The notes under the pieces were generated by a model that searched no databases, was not told where the DNA came from, and was given only the letters and a program-made list of their open reading frames with translations. The position numbers and the translations under genes were made by a program. DNA of 64,000 bases from Poronia punctata (Eukaryota; Ascomycota; Sordariomycetes; Xylariales; Xylariaceae), in assembly GCA_022579005.1 (NCBI GenBank), contig MU401457.1:452716-516715 (forward strand). The letters run 5' to 3'. Each line of letters opens with the position of its first letter. The first letter of the stretch is position 1. Positions 11,201 to 23,389 of this stretch are shown here, piece by piece.

Positions 11201-14200
11201 TTAAACGTAATTCTCTACTTTCCTTATAAATTAAGATAAAGGAAAACATAGTTTTTTATTACTATAATAAGTTATAACTTTTATAATAACAGCTTTTTAT
11301 TAGCAGTAACTATGCTTTTATATATTTTTAAATCTATACTTTTTTAAACTAGCTTGTTTATTTAGTATTTTTATAGTTAAGTTTAAACCTTTTACTTAGA
11401 TTTATTTTATAGCTTTACTTTAAGCTTTAATCTAACGCGGTGCTTATATAAATTTATAGCTTGCATATTTATAATGCTTAATATATTAAGGTCTTAGTAG
11501 GTATAAAAAGTCCTTATAACGTCTTCTTTAAGATTATCTAGCACTAAAGGCCCTAGATATATGCTTAATTCATTAAACTAGGTTTTTATAACAGTTAGTA
11601 GGATCTTTTTAAAGGTTATAACAAATTGTTTAGCTAGTCTTTGCTTTATTAAAAAAGGTATAACGATCTCTTAATTTATAAATCCTTTGTTTGCAGCTTT
11701 TTTCTTAAATATAACATACTAACTTAGTACTAAGTCCTCTGTGCTAAAAATAAATAATATAGAACCTAGTGTTTTATAAGCTCGCTTGCTTACACTACAA
11801 GTACTAAGCTTTAAAGCATAATATACTATTTAATTCTAAAAATAATAAACTAATTTTAAAATATTAACTATATAATAAATCTTAAATAGCATTATAAACA
11901 AGTTTATGCTAAATCTTAGTTTAATCTTTATAATAGCTTTTTTAAATCTAATAACTTAGCAGTTTAAAACAACTTAATAGTATAGTTGTAAATAAAAGCT
12001 CAGTTTTCTAACGTATTACTAAAATTATTTAAGCTGCTATCTTTTAAATTATTTGCTAACTTTTTTAAGTTAAAAGCTCTTTTTATCTCTTTAAGAGCTG
12101 CTTTAAGGTCTAGTTTAATAAAAAGTCTATTTAGTATAAAAAACAGTTTATAACCTATTAATTAGATTATAACAAGTTTTTTAATGCAAACTTTTAAATT
12201 TCTTTGCTTTACATTACCAATGCTTAGCGTGCTTAATTAAATGTTAATTACTACTACTATATCCTAAAGCTAAAAAAAACCTAGAATTACGCAAACCTTA
12301 TTATTTTTTTACCCTTTAAAAGCTAAGGTCTTTATAATAGCTTATATAGTCCTTTATACATTTATAACTTTTAAAGTTATAATAATGTAGTAGAAAACTT
12401 TAGCAGAATCTTTACTTAAAGTTTTTATAAAAAGCCTTTTAAATCTTAGATCTAACAAATTTAAAAGCTTTAGTCCTAGTTTTTTAACTTTTCCTTTTAA
12501 TATAATATTAATATTAAATTTCTAATCTATTTAAGCAAAGCTTATAAAAAAAAATCTAGTTAGCGTTTAGCTATTTTTTAAATAACAAAGTATTAAAGTA
12601 ACCTTTTATATAGCAGTAGCTAAATAAATAACTACAAAGCTTAATGTTAAGCTTAATACTATAAGAATTAATCTTTTTGTTTAAGCCATGTATCTAGCCT
12701 TTTGTTTTGCCTTAGCTATAATCTAAGTAGCTATATATTTTATAGCTATAAAAGCTTCCAAGCTTACTTAAAATAAGTTTATAAGACTTATTTTTACTTT
12801 AATCTAGTTAGCTAAGGTTTTATAATTAAATAGTCCTTTACCTAGCTTTTTATAAATCTTTTAAGCTTATTAAGTAGTTTTCTTTTTTTTAAGATCTTGT
12901 TCTTTGCCCTTGTTTTTATTTAAAAGCGTTTTAATAAGTATTAACCGTTTCCTATCTTGTTGTCTTTTTAAAAGTCTGTTTAATGCCTTAGCTAAAAGAC
13001 TCTATAGGACGCATATCTATACTTAAATCTTTTTAAGCTTGCTGTTCTTATTAGATCTTTTAAATCTTTTAAATAAATCCTTAAAAGTCCTTTTATTAAC
13101 TCTTAAATTTATAGCCTTTAAATTTGCAGTCTCTAGGATATAGCAAGAAAAGCTTATCTTATTAGCTTAAAAGCTCTCTTTATCCTTTTAATTATATTTT
13201 TTAATTTTAATATTATAAAAAATAAAAAGGTAATACATTGTTGCTAAAAATAATGTTAACTGCTTTCTCTTAGCTCTAGCCTTTTTTATCCTTTTGTTTA
13301 AAAATATTAAAGCTTTTAGCTATGCCTGTTTTTATAGTTTTAGGCATAAAAACTTTAAAACAGTGCACTTAAATCTAATATAACTATATTTACTATATTA
13401 AAAGTACACTCTTATTAATAACAACACTTTTTTCTTGCCGCTTACTAGTAAGTTCTTTAAACTTTCTTGTAAAGGTAAATTAGTTAAATTAAATATAGCA
13501 TACTAAAGTTTACCTGACTGCTGTCTTCTAAATCTTAAAGATCTAAATGCTGCAGCTCCTTTTTTGTACTATCCTTTAGTCTAAAAGCTTGTATTTTAGG
13601 ACTAAAATCTTTACAACACCTAAAGCTTTCTAACTAACATACTAGTACTTAATAAAGCAAACATCTCTAATAATAGGTAAGCCTTTTAAATAGCCTTCTT
13701 TATATCTATGCTAGCATTAGCTAAAATTATCTTTTTTATAAGCTTAATCCTTATGTTTTTAGCTTTTTAAGCTTATAATTAACACTTTGTTTTTAAGACT
13801 TAGAATATACTTTTTATAGTATTAAATGCTTCCTGCAAGGAATAAAAGTTTCGAGCTCTTTTGTTAATAGCTTCTATTTACAAATCCTCGTTTTAAAAAC
13901 CGTTAATAAATGTTTTTACTATAGACCTTAAAGTAAAGGTCTTTAATGTTATTAAAGGATTAAAATCTCTTAGTTAAAAAGTATCTTTGCTGCTTATCCT
14001 CTTTAACAAAGCTAAGGTCTTATTATAATAAAGTATAAAAGCTTTGTTTTTTTTTTAAAATAGTTTTTTAAGCTTATCTACAGGCTAAATAGTCTCTTTA
14101 TCTTTAACTACTGCTAAATACTTCTTTTTAAAAGCTTGTTTAAATAATATAAAGTTAAACAGATTTGCTTTTTGCTTTAATGCCTTGTTCTTAAAATCTT

Positions 14201-14684
14201 AAAGGTTAGTTTAACTATTTAAAAAAGTAGCAGCAAGACCTTTATAAAGCATGTCTATTGCTTTAATTATGTTTAAGTATGCTATAGCAGCTTTAGCTTT
14301 TTAGAACTCCTATTTAATTTATTAAATCTATTAAGCTGCAAACATATTGCTAGTAAACTAACTATAATTTACTAAGTTAAAATAAAGTCTTTTTCTTAAT
14401 CTTTATATAATTCTGTTCTTGTTTATTTTTTTGTTTAATATTTTAACTTATATAAGTTAGGTTAATAAAAATAATATAATTAGCTTGTCTTTTAAATATA
14501 AAGAATTTAAATACTTAAAGCTTAGGTTAAAAGGTAGTCGCTTTATAATATTTTCTATTGCTTTTAATAAAAAGCTATTAAAGTACGTAGATCTTAATTT
14601 TTTTGCTTATATAGCAAGGCTTTTTATTAATTAAAGTAGTTATATTAGTCTTATAACCTATAAATAGCTTTACAGCTAATTTAA

Positions 14685-15020
14685 GTAACAGCTACACAGC
14701 TTATTAATAAAATAAAATAATAGCTATACAGCTTATTAACAAAATAAAATAACAGCTATATAGCTTATTAAACTAATAATATAATAGCTTTATAGCTTAT
14801 TAATAAAAAAAGGGCAACGGCAACACTGCTTATTAAAGGAATAAGGCAACAGCTATACAGCTTATTTTAAAAATAGCGCTTTAGCATATTAAATTAACAG
14901 CTCTTCAGCTTGTTTAAGGGTTGTTAAATAGCTTTACAGCTTATTTAATAGTTAAAAGACAGCTTTATAGCTTATTAACAAATTAGCACTACAGTATAAT
15001 AATAGCACTATAGCTTGTTA
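14685..15020. repeat. Imperfect tandem repeat inside the retrotransposon
   Basis: About nine diverged copies of a unit built on AGCTWTACAGCTTATTAA, spaced about 30-35 bp apart where best preserved (14700-14770). It lies just inside the 5' LTR, in the leader or gag-proximal part of the element. The copies differ mostly by C/T and G/A changes, consistent with RIP acting on a pre-existing minisatellite. Confidence 0.75.
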
Positions 15021-15087
15021 TTTTTCTAACCAGGTTCTTTAGACTACACAGTACTATTAATTCATCCCTTGCTTTACTAAAAACACT

Positions 15088-15336
15088 AAAAATGATAGGA
15101 GATCTGTAAAGAGAATTAAAAAATAGAAAACAAGGTAATCTATTCTTTATATATTTCTTAAAATGTAAATAATACAATAAGTACCCTTTAAAATAAGGTT
15201 TAGGTAGGTCTGATAATAAAGGGGGTTACAACCCAAAATAATAGGTGTGAGGGAAGTGACAGCCCCTCCTTTTTCATCGGAGTAGGTCCGAAGGATCGGA
15301 TCCTCTTTCCTGCTAAATTTACACCCTCACCAAGCT
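15088..15336 (-). repeat. 5' LTR of the Ty3/gypsy element
   Basis: 249 bp, the gap-free partner of 8062-8310. This copy is AT-shifted in its interior-facing first half but keeps G and C at the differing sites in its outer half (from about 15219 to 15336), the mirror image of the other LTR. In element orientation it starts at 15336 and would hold the promoter. Confidence 0.93.
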
Positions 15337-15341
15337 CTGCT
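15337..15341. repeat. Target-site duplication, right copy (CTGCT)
   Basis: Identical to the CTGCT at 8057-8061, directly after the right LTR. Confidence 0.85.
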
Positions 15342-15773
15342 TACACTACCCTTAACAAGAGGGCAAAGGCTGCCCGACTTGAATCGTAACACTGATTACC
15401 AACGAAGTTTACAGTCTCAGATCAACTAAACAAGAAGAACAGAAAATTTGACAGCATTTTATTAAAATTCAAAGTTCATTATACTATGCTTTGGCGCTGT
15501 CTATTACTCCCATCATGTTTATGCTTTCATCCGTGGGGTATCGTTATCGTCGCGTGAGTGGCGTGTAATCATAAAGTCCGCTTGACAAGACAAGTAAAAA
15601 GTCTACGGTTTCCCAATAAAACCCATGGGGGAGAACAAAGTTTTTCCAATTATCCTTGTCGAATTCAAGTTGGCTGCTTTCCCCTTCCCCTTCCCCTGAT
15701 TCGTAGACCACCTACTTTGTATCTGACATAGCGACCGTCGGATATCAATTGCAGTGTATGCGCAATGTTGCCA
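15342..15773. other. Retrotransposon flank and fab1 3' region
   Basis: Normal-GC sequence downstream of fab1 with no gene. It contains a short pyrimidine microsatellite of TTCCCC-like units near 15679-15700. AT-shift stops sharply at the LTR. Confidence 0.5.
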
Positions 15774-18700
15774 TTAGAGCGCAGTCGAGGTTACGGCAGT
15801 ATCTTCGCCAGCATAGTTGGCCTCACCACGGTGTCTACCTGCGCCCAACGGAGCGTTGAACAAGTGCCAACAATTGGGGGCCTGGAGAATATACCTGCAA
15901 GGTGCGTCAGCGTCGGGGCATCCCACTTTTCGCGGACCGACAAGAGTATTTCAGCTTACCTGGCCATAGCCTCTCGGAAACGCGACTTGTACTCCTTAGG
16001 ACTGGTCACTGTCGGTCGGTTTCGACCGCCTCCAGCGAAACCTCGGTCCTTGATCCAACTTTCGAGCTTCTTATCCCACGTATACGTGCGAATGCAGTCG
16101 ATTATACCCACCACCAGCTCTTTTCTCACTTCATCGACGGCGATCATGAGCGAGTAATCCATCACGTTTTGTCGTGCCAAAAACAATGTGTCGTTGAAGA
16201 CCGAGGCCCGAAGGAGCTTCTTAGAATGTTCTCGGGCAAAGAGTGGCGATTCGTAGATGTATTCCACCATGTTCTCGTCCAGGAGAACCTCGTTCTGCTC
16301 CCCCGTCGACTGGATCTTCCGGTTTCTCATCGACCCCTTGAGGTCAAAGATCCGTGTCGGCGCCCGGTCGTAAAAGAGGTTCTCCATCAGCAGCAGGTCA
16401 AGCTTGATCTCCGTATTCGTGACCGGGTTCTTGATGACGACCTGGAAGAAGCCGAGCATCTTGGCGATGACCGACGGGAGGTCGTGGAAGAGCGCCTCGG
16501 CCATGATGCTGAAATAAGCGGGTGCGAATTTCAAAAACGCCTGCGTCTCGATTTGCGATAGCGACTTCATCACGAGACGATCGTCTTGTGTCTTGAGGAA
16601 GACCGACTTCGTCTTGCCCCCCTTGGAATCCCACGGCAGGCACCTCGAAAGGGATTCCACGATGCGGTCTGCCACGCCACATTTACGACGGAGCGCGTCG
16701 AATTGCTCTGCATAAAAGATCTTGACGAGCATCTTGGCCGTCCCCTCGGCAAACTGGTATTTGTAGTGGCTGCTGGAGTTATGGATTAGACTTGTCTCTA
16801 GGTGCTCTTCCGTCACCGCTTTGTCGAGGTCCTCGGCTGTCACTACTTCTCCCGATGTCTCTGACGAGGTTTGTTGTCCCGGCTTCCTGCGGTGGAATCG
16901 GCGAAGCTTGCTTTTGTAATCGTCCGAGCTGAGCGCGAAAGCTATGACGGAGCTGGGCTCGTCCTCGCGCACTATAATCTCCGAGTCTACGAAGACGTGG
17001 TCCGTGGGCCCGAGTGGATAGTCCAACGCCGGCCATTGGCTTGCCGACCGTTCGTTCCAGAAATTGGAGAGTGCCTTCATGAAGTTCATCCTGTCATGTT
17101 TCGGGAGCTCCAGCGGAATCTCGGTTGTCGAATCCAGCGAGTCCGCGATTTCCTCGAGTGTACTACCGTCAATAATGGAGTTTTCGGTATCGCTGTCGCC
17201 TTGTTCGTCGTCTGTCGGCCCAACGCTGGTGTTATGGGTGGTGTCGTCCACTTCGGCCTCGGTGCTTTCCTCGTTGCGATGTGGCACATTCGAAGACGGC
17301 TGGCGGGGTTCCGCTACGTCATGCGCCCCTTCCGCTGTATCTTTTCGTCCTGTCGATTCGGCATCTACGGCATGAGGCATAGTTGTGTCGTCAGACCCCT
17401 TTGCATTCGTCGCATCCTCTTCCACCGTACCGGGTTCGTGTACCGCGTCGGCAAGATCTTGGTAGACTTCGACAGTCGCTCTGGTTTTCGAGTGTTGTAA
17501 GAATGGTCGAGAGTGCGTCATGTTAGCTGCCCGTTTCTTTCTGTCCTTTTCGCGCTCCTTCTCGAATTCGCGACTGAGCTGTTCGAAATGCTTGCGGATG
17601 GTTGACACTCGCGAATCCCTCTTCCCGACAAAGCGGGGAATAGATGAAGGGTTCCCCTTACGGCTCTGCTTAAGACCAAAAAGCTTCTTTTCGCCCTTCG
17701 TCGACTCGCTGGTCGGGGCCTTGCGGAGTTCGTGCCCAACTGGGCTATCGACAGGCGTGGCCTTCTCGCGCTCCTTGGAGATGCCTAGTCCTTTCTTGCC
17801 CATGGTCGAATTTACGCGAGGAAGACCGGGCAATCCGGTGACGGGCTGAGAAATAGCGCGGACCATAGGCGGTGAAACTGCCGTTCCCGCCCTCCGAGAA
17901 GGCCCACGCTCAGTTATCACCTTTGACGTACTGATCGGAGTCACAAGCTGCGCATTATTTCTAGCCGTGTTGCGGCTGGCCGCCTCGGTACCCGCGTTCT
18001 GCTGCTTGCGTCGCAACTGTTCCACTTGTTCCGTGACCGATATTTGCGCCATCTTGCTGCCTGTTGGGGTGACAGGTATGGGTATAGAGCTAGTAGGCGT
18101 GACTGGCGTTTCATCAGGCGTGGCCGAGACTGATGGAGTAGAGGCGAAATCCCGCGCATCGCCAGGTGCTGACGGTATGGAAGATATTACGGCCTTGGGC
18201 GTGGCTAGATCAAGCGGTTCCACGCGCTCTCGTATCGCTTCCGGTGTAGATGCAAGCGTCGCTTCCACCGGTGAGACAACCGGGCCCGTCGGTGCGTTAG
18301 CCACTTCGGCCACTTCAGCCACTTCGGATTGGGATGGCTCTGGGCTGACATCCAAAGGTTGCGCCTCCTTCTGATCTCCATCCGAAACCGTCTGCTGGGC
18401 CTCCTTTTCCGCCAGTTCTACCATCTCGGTCGACGTCTCGTTGCTAGCCAAGGATTCTTTCGACTCATCGGTAAACATCTTCCTTAATTGGATCATGGTA
18501 AGCCTTCGGATATCTTTATCTGAAGGCAGGAAATCGGCCTCAAACGTGGCAAAGGCAGCATCCCACTCGGCCACCTTGACCAGCATCTCGCGGAGGACAA
18601 GGTTAAAGGGGATGACCTCGTAATACTTGGAGTTTATGTATTTCTCCTGCAACTTCCGGACGATGGACGTGTGTTCCTCCTGGATCTTCTTGGTAAGCCG

Positions 18701-21700
18701 TTCGACCTCTACCTTGCAAGACTCGGCCTTCTCGGGAACAATGTTATCTAGCTTGATGGCCTTTAGCCTAGCCTTCACCGAGGCAGTAAACCGAGTCCAT
18801 CTTTCTTGGCAATGGGTGAAGATGTCGTTCTTCATGTTGAGATCGTGTTCGACTTTCCACGTAATCCGGGCACGAGGCACGATGATCTCCAGCAGATCGA
18901 TGGGGTCGTAATGTACCCGCACAATCTTGTCTTCTAGACCGAAATACCGGATGTGGTCGCGGTGGTGATCGTGAGGGCAGTTCCAGCCACCCGCAGTCTC
19001 GTCCCTGACAAGATGGGTACCACGGCTCCAGAATGAGAGCTCGAGGTACTTTCCAAACGAGTATTTCCACGTGAATCGTGACATCTCTATCTCGGTCGTC
19101 TCCCGGTTACAAACCTTGCAGTAGCTCCACATCATTATGCTATCTCCTCGAGACTTCCCCTTGGTCTCGAGGTCGATAAAGACGGTGATGCGTGCCTCAC
19201 CGTGGACGTAGGTTCGGTGATGTTCATACATTTTCCGATCGCAACCGTTCGCAGTGCAGGTAGACTCGGCACCGTAGCAGACATCCTCGATGTATTGACC
19301 AAGCGTGCAGTCGGGGTCCATGCTCTCGCTGTGTTCCGTGTGCTCGTCGTAGAAACTCAGACCGATGAGCTGCGGCTCTACGCAAGGAATCTTGGTTTCG
19401 GTGCACACGACGGAATGTAACACCACAATGTTCTGATGGGCATAGGGATCAAAAAGGTCCAGGTTACCTTGAATATAATTCTCCCACGACCGTGTTTGTG
19501 TTTGGTAGTTGTACAGGGCCTTGTCATACTCGGCGTCGTGGACGGCATGGAGGATTTCCATGACATGCCGGGGTGCCTTCTGGCCAGTCTGATGAACCAT
19601 TTCTGGTTTTATGAGTTGGAATTTTTGGGGCCTCGGCTTTTCTTCGTCGCCACGCTCTTCGATCATGTCTTGGTCACGAAGTCGTTTGAGGTGTACTAAT
19701 CTGCGTTCCTGTTCCCGTGCGTTCATCAACAGGTAGGGCTGTGCAAACTTGACGAATGGTGAGGCGGAAAGGATCTTGGTCTCGTACTTGGCAACCATGT
19801 CACTATAGAAGGTCGGCATCGGTACGTCTTCCGGAACGGGCCCATCGTTGTGTGGATGTGTATGTGTCTCGTGAAGCGATATGAGCTTGCCTGCTGGTTC
19901 GTGCGGTTGGGAGGACTGCTGCGACGACTGTTGAGAAGTCTGTTCTCCGTTACTGCTTCCCTCAGTCGGTTCCGTCGCATTATTCTCTGTTCCCTCGCTT
20001 GCCGGGCTTGTCCTCGGCTCGTCCAGTGTCATGGTAGAGAGTGTTCGCTGCCGGTCGTCCGACGTGTCCAGAACCTGGCTTGAGTTCAACAGCCCACTGT
20101 CATCGGCAGGTTGGGTAGAGTTTCTGCTCAAGTCTTCCGTTGTTGGCAATTGTATGAGGGAATCGCGCATGAGACAAGATTCTAGTTTCAGGTTGTAGAC
20201 AACGTAAACCATGAACTCGGTAATGTGCTTCAGTTTGGCCAAGATCGGGGTCGACGCCCCTCGAAGCGCAATTGTGCAACCTAGCTCCTCTCTGTGGCTG
20301 GAAAGGAATATATACGTCTTTTTTCGTCCGGGGATCTCGTCGTTGACAAAAGTCTTGACTTCAAATCCCGTGCTTTTACCTGGTTGGAACTGATGTGGTG
20401 GCAGCGCAAGCATATCCACCGACGAGATGATTTCCGTCTCAAGGCACCTAGACACGGCCGAGAGGACTGATGGCTTCACATTGTAGGCGACAGCAATCTT
20501 GGCATCCGACAACATCTGTAGCGCAAGGCCGGACACACTCTTTTCCGTGAGGAGTAGTTGTGGCCGGAGCGTAATGATCCTGTTCACTAGTTGCTTCAGA
20601 AACTCTCTTTCTTGTTCGATCACTGGTTGCAGGCTCATGAAGTGGTGCTGGTGCCGTTGATATTCGATGGGGAACGAGATGATAACCACTCGCGGGCTCG
20701 GCATCCGTCGCGGCATCGTTTTCAAGGCAAGCTTCTTGGTAAACACTACACCGGGCAAGTAGCTAGTATCGCTGGGCTTGCCGCCGGGGATCTTCTTTAG
20801 CTTCACATAATGTCGGATGTCGATGTCGTCCCCTCGGTCAATATCAGGATCCACCGACGAGGTACACTTGAGCAGGATCGGGATCAGCGCCTTCTCCCAG
20901 GCGGCAACATTGTGGATGCGGGAATCGCTCAACAGCTGCCGGAGTAGTTTACGGACATGCAACATACTGGCCGGGTTGAGCTCCAGCCGGGGTTCTTTCT
21001 CCCCTTTCATCGAGGAGCTTCTAGTCAGATGGGCCGCATTGGGCCCACCCGTAGTGGGATCAAAATATGGCAGGGTCTCGTTTGACCCAGAAGGACCCTT
21101 ATTCGTTGCAGTTCTCGGACGAGGAGAGCGTATGTGAAGAATCTGGTGGCCGCTGGTAGTACTCAGATTCCGTCGCCGTGTCGATCGAGGATGATACTCG
21201 TCTCCGCCTCGGCTAGTGTAGCTAAACCCGCTGATACTCTTCTCAGCCTGCGCCCTGTTTCGGATCCTTCGGCCAACTGCAAGATAGGGGCCAAAGTTCG
21301 ACTTGTCTTGATCTATACTGCCCGAGGGCTGATCGCTTCCCGCCATGGTCCCCATTATGCTCATCTGCTCATCCTCGCTTGATTCATCCGACATGTAGGC
21401 GGCCAGATCGGGATCGATTACGTTGTCATCGTGAAAGGCGGGAAGGCCGGGCCTCCTCGCTGCCTCCTCGTTTGCCGACTTGCGAAAGGGGGCTCTATCG
21501 TCGGGGAGGGGCTTCAGACGATTCCAGATATTATGTTTCGAATTATGACGTCTGTGGCCAGATGACTGAGGTCGGGCCGAGGTGGACGATCGCAAAGATC
21601 TCGAGGAACTAGGCCGACTGAGCTGCGGCGTATCAATCTCTAGGACCGCCGAGTTGCGGTTCGACGATTCGCCGAGGCGCTTGGTTGCGGGAATAGCCAT

Positions 21701-23389
21701 CATCGGTGTTGTCATACGCCTGCTATAATCATTTATGTCATCGGTCCGATCTGAGCTCGCCCCGTCGCGGTTCTTCTTTATGGGAGTCGAGGAGGCTGAA
21801 AGTCTAGATTGGTTAGGCCGGAAGATGGCGGGCAAATAGGTATCGTCGGCCGACTCGTCCGAAAGGTTTGACAGATTCCCATCCTGCCTTTGGAGAATCA
21901 CACTCAAACAGGTCTTGCAGCAACGCAAGGTCCCTTGCACCCCGAATCCGTGGCCCGAGATAATAGAAGTGCACCGACTATCAAATATACAACCGCAAGT
22001 TCTGCAGTGGTGTTTACGACGGAAGGCCGTGAATGGAGAGCCACATAGAAAGCATTCTTTGCAGGTCTCGTCGGCCATCCAGAACTGCTTGCTCAATACC
22101 TGTTTACGCATTGATTCAAGCTTGGCACTCACAGCAGCGGGTGCACCTTCGTCGGATGTTGTTCCTGGGATCCTGTAGTCGCCCGATTTCATTCGTCGGT
22201 AGCGACTCGCCTGGGTGAAAGATTCGTGGTGCACCGTGTTATGGGCAGATGTGTGTACTGGGCTAGCTTCGGCGGTTCCCCGTGACACGGATGACGACCT
22301 TGATAAGCTATCCGACGTCTGGGACCGATTGATACGGTCGATTACTGCCGGCCGCCGTGACATGTGCCTGGCAGTCGACCTGGCCTGTGCGCTAAGCAAA
22401 TTCGAATCTAAAGATGGCATTTCTTGCGGAATGGGCAGTCTTGAGCCATTCACATGGGAATGCTTAATGGGGCTAGTCGGTGAGTCAAGGCTGCCATCCA
22501 GGCTGTAACCATCGCCGTCACGGCGAGATCGATTTGAGGTCGATGTCTTGTCTATTTGTGCCACACCCAAGCCTTCGCCGTAAAGGGGAGAAACAAGCGA
22601 GTGGGGATCACCTCCTTGGGTAACGCTTATCCTCCGGCTCGCCCGAGAAGATCCATCTTCGGCCCGTGACGAGTTCGGCCGGGAAGTATCCCTGAAGGCG
22701 CTGACATTGCTGACGTTGGCAGTTGCCACGGTAGACGTGGATTTTATCAGGTGCGGAATACTTTGTCGGCTAGAGGAGGCAGACTTTGAGGATGCGTTGC
22801 TAATCGGGTTTGCAGCGGACGACGCCTTGGTGAACGGATGTTGGTGGCCATCGTTTGCAGAAACTGCTGCTATAGGGGAAGTAACAGGGGGCTCTAAGGG
22901 TTCGGAAAGTGATGAAGTCAGGGTCGCAATACTTAGCCCAGTATCGACTCGGGCCAGTGACGGTCCGCTGGTTTTGGACAGGGCAGAAGCTGCACCCGAG
23001 CTTTTTCTCACCGAATCTCCCAGCGCGGACTCCAAGATCCCTGGTCCCGCTGCCGTTGGGGCAGGCTTTTCTTTCCCGCTCACGCCTACAGCCTCCTTGA
23101 ACCGAGAGTACAGCCCACTCAGACCATTCTGAACCAAGTCCCCGGCAATACCCTTATTTTCAACGGCTGTAACAGCCTCCGGCGGTGGAGCCAAGTCGTT
23201 GAAGGTAGTAAGGACACCTTCCTGTTTTGAAGAGGTATGTATCTTATCGAGCGCCTGGGCGAGCTGTTCTCTATCGACTTGGGGTATGGCAGCAACCGAA
23301 GAGGCAGTCGAAGGCCGTCTAGACCTACTGTCTGGCGAGCGTACGCTTGGCGGTGACAAGGGCGAAGGCAACGGTTTCTTCCCGGACAT
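15774..23389 (-). CDS. fab1: Fab1, phosphatidylinositol-3-phosphate 5-kinase (PIKfyve)
   Basis: Converts PtdIns3P to PtdIns(3,5)P2 on the vacuole/endosome membrane. The main exon is 15960-23389. The frame then meets a stop, but GTAAGC at 15959 and a TTGCAG acceptor ending at 15895 define a 65-nt intron, and exon 15774-15894 continues [18 protein letters not shown], matching family C-termini. The protein is about 2,516 residues, normal for fungi. Domains: disordered Ser/Arg-rich N-terminus; FYVE zinc finger at 436-498 with RRKHHCR at 457-463 for PtdIns3P; a TCP-1/Cpn60-like domain at roughly 900-1060 ([16 protein letters not shown]); a Cys/His-rich region around YHHRT and MWSYCKVC; and the C-terminal PIP kinase domain with the FDLKGS motif and NVMDYSLM catalytic-loop signature. 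The last 25 or so residues are less certain. Confidence 0.95.

Larger units (their letters stand above)
8062..15336 (-). mobile_element. Ty3/gypsy LTR retrotransposon, complete but RIP-inactivated
   Basis: A 7,275-bp element bounded by 249-bp direct repeats and a CTGCT target duplication. Orientation is minus, because reverse transcriptase, RNase H and integrase remnants all read on the minus strand in that order (the gypsy order). The 5' LTR is therefore at 15088-15336 and the 3' LTR at 8062-8310. The interior is extremely AT-rich and has no open frame above about 60 codons. The stops that interrupt pol are TAA or TAG, which is what CAA and CAG become under CpA-to-TpA RIP. The gag/protease part (about 11.3-15 kb) is too mutated for me to assign. 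The left end of the interior keeps a small GC island (8331-8345) with a G5 run on the minus strand, possibly near the polypurine tract. Confidence 0.95.

Noticed and set aside
14989..15177. 62-codon frame inside the retrotransposon and LTR
   Set aside because: Chance frame in RIP-mutated DNA overlapping the LTR boundary.
16398..23132. Many frames on both strands within fab1
   Set aside because: Shadows of the 2.5-kilocodon Fab1 frame.
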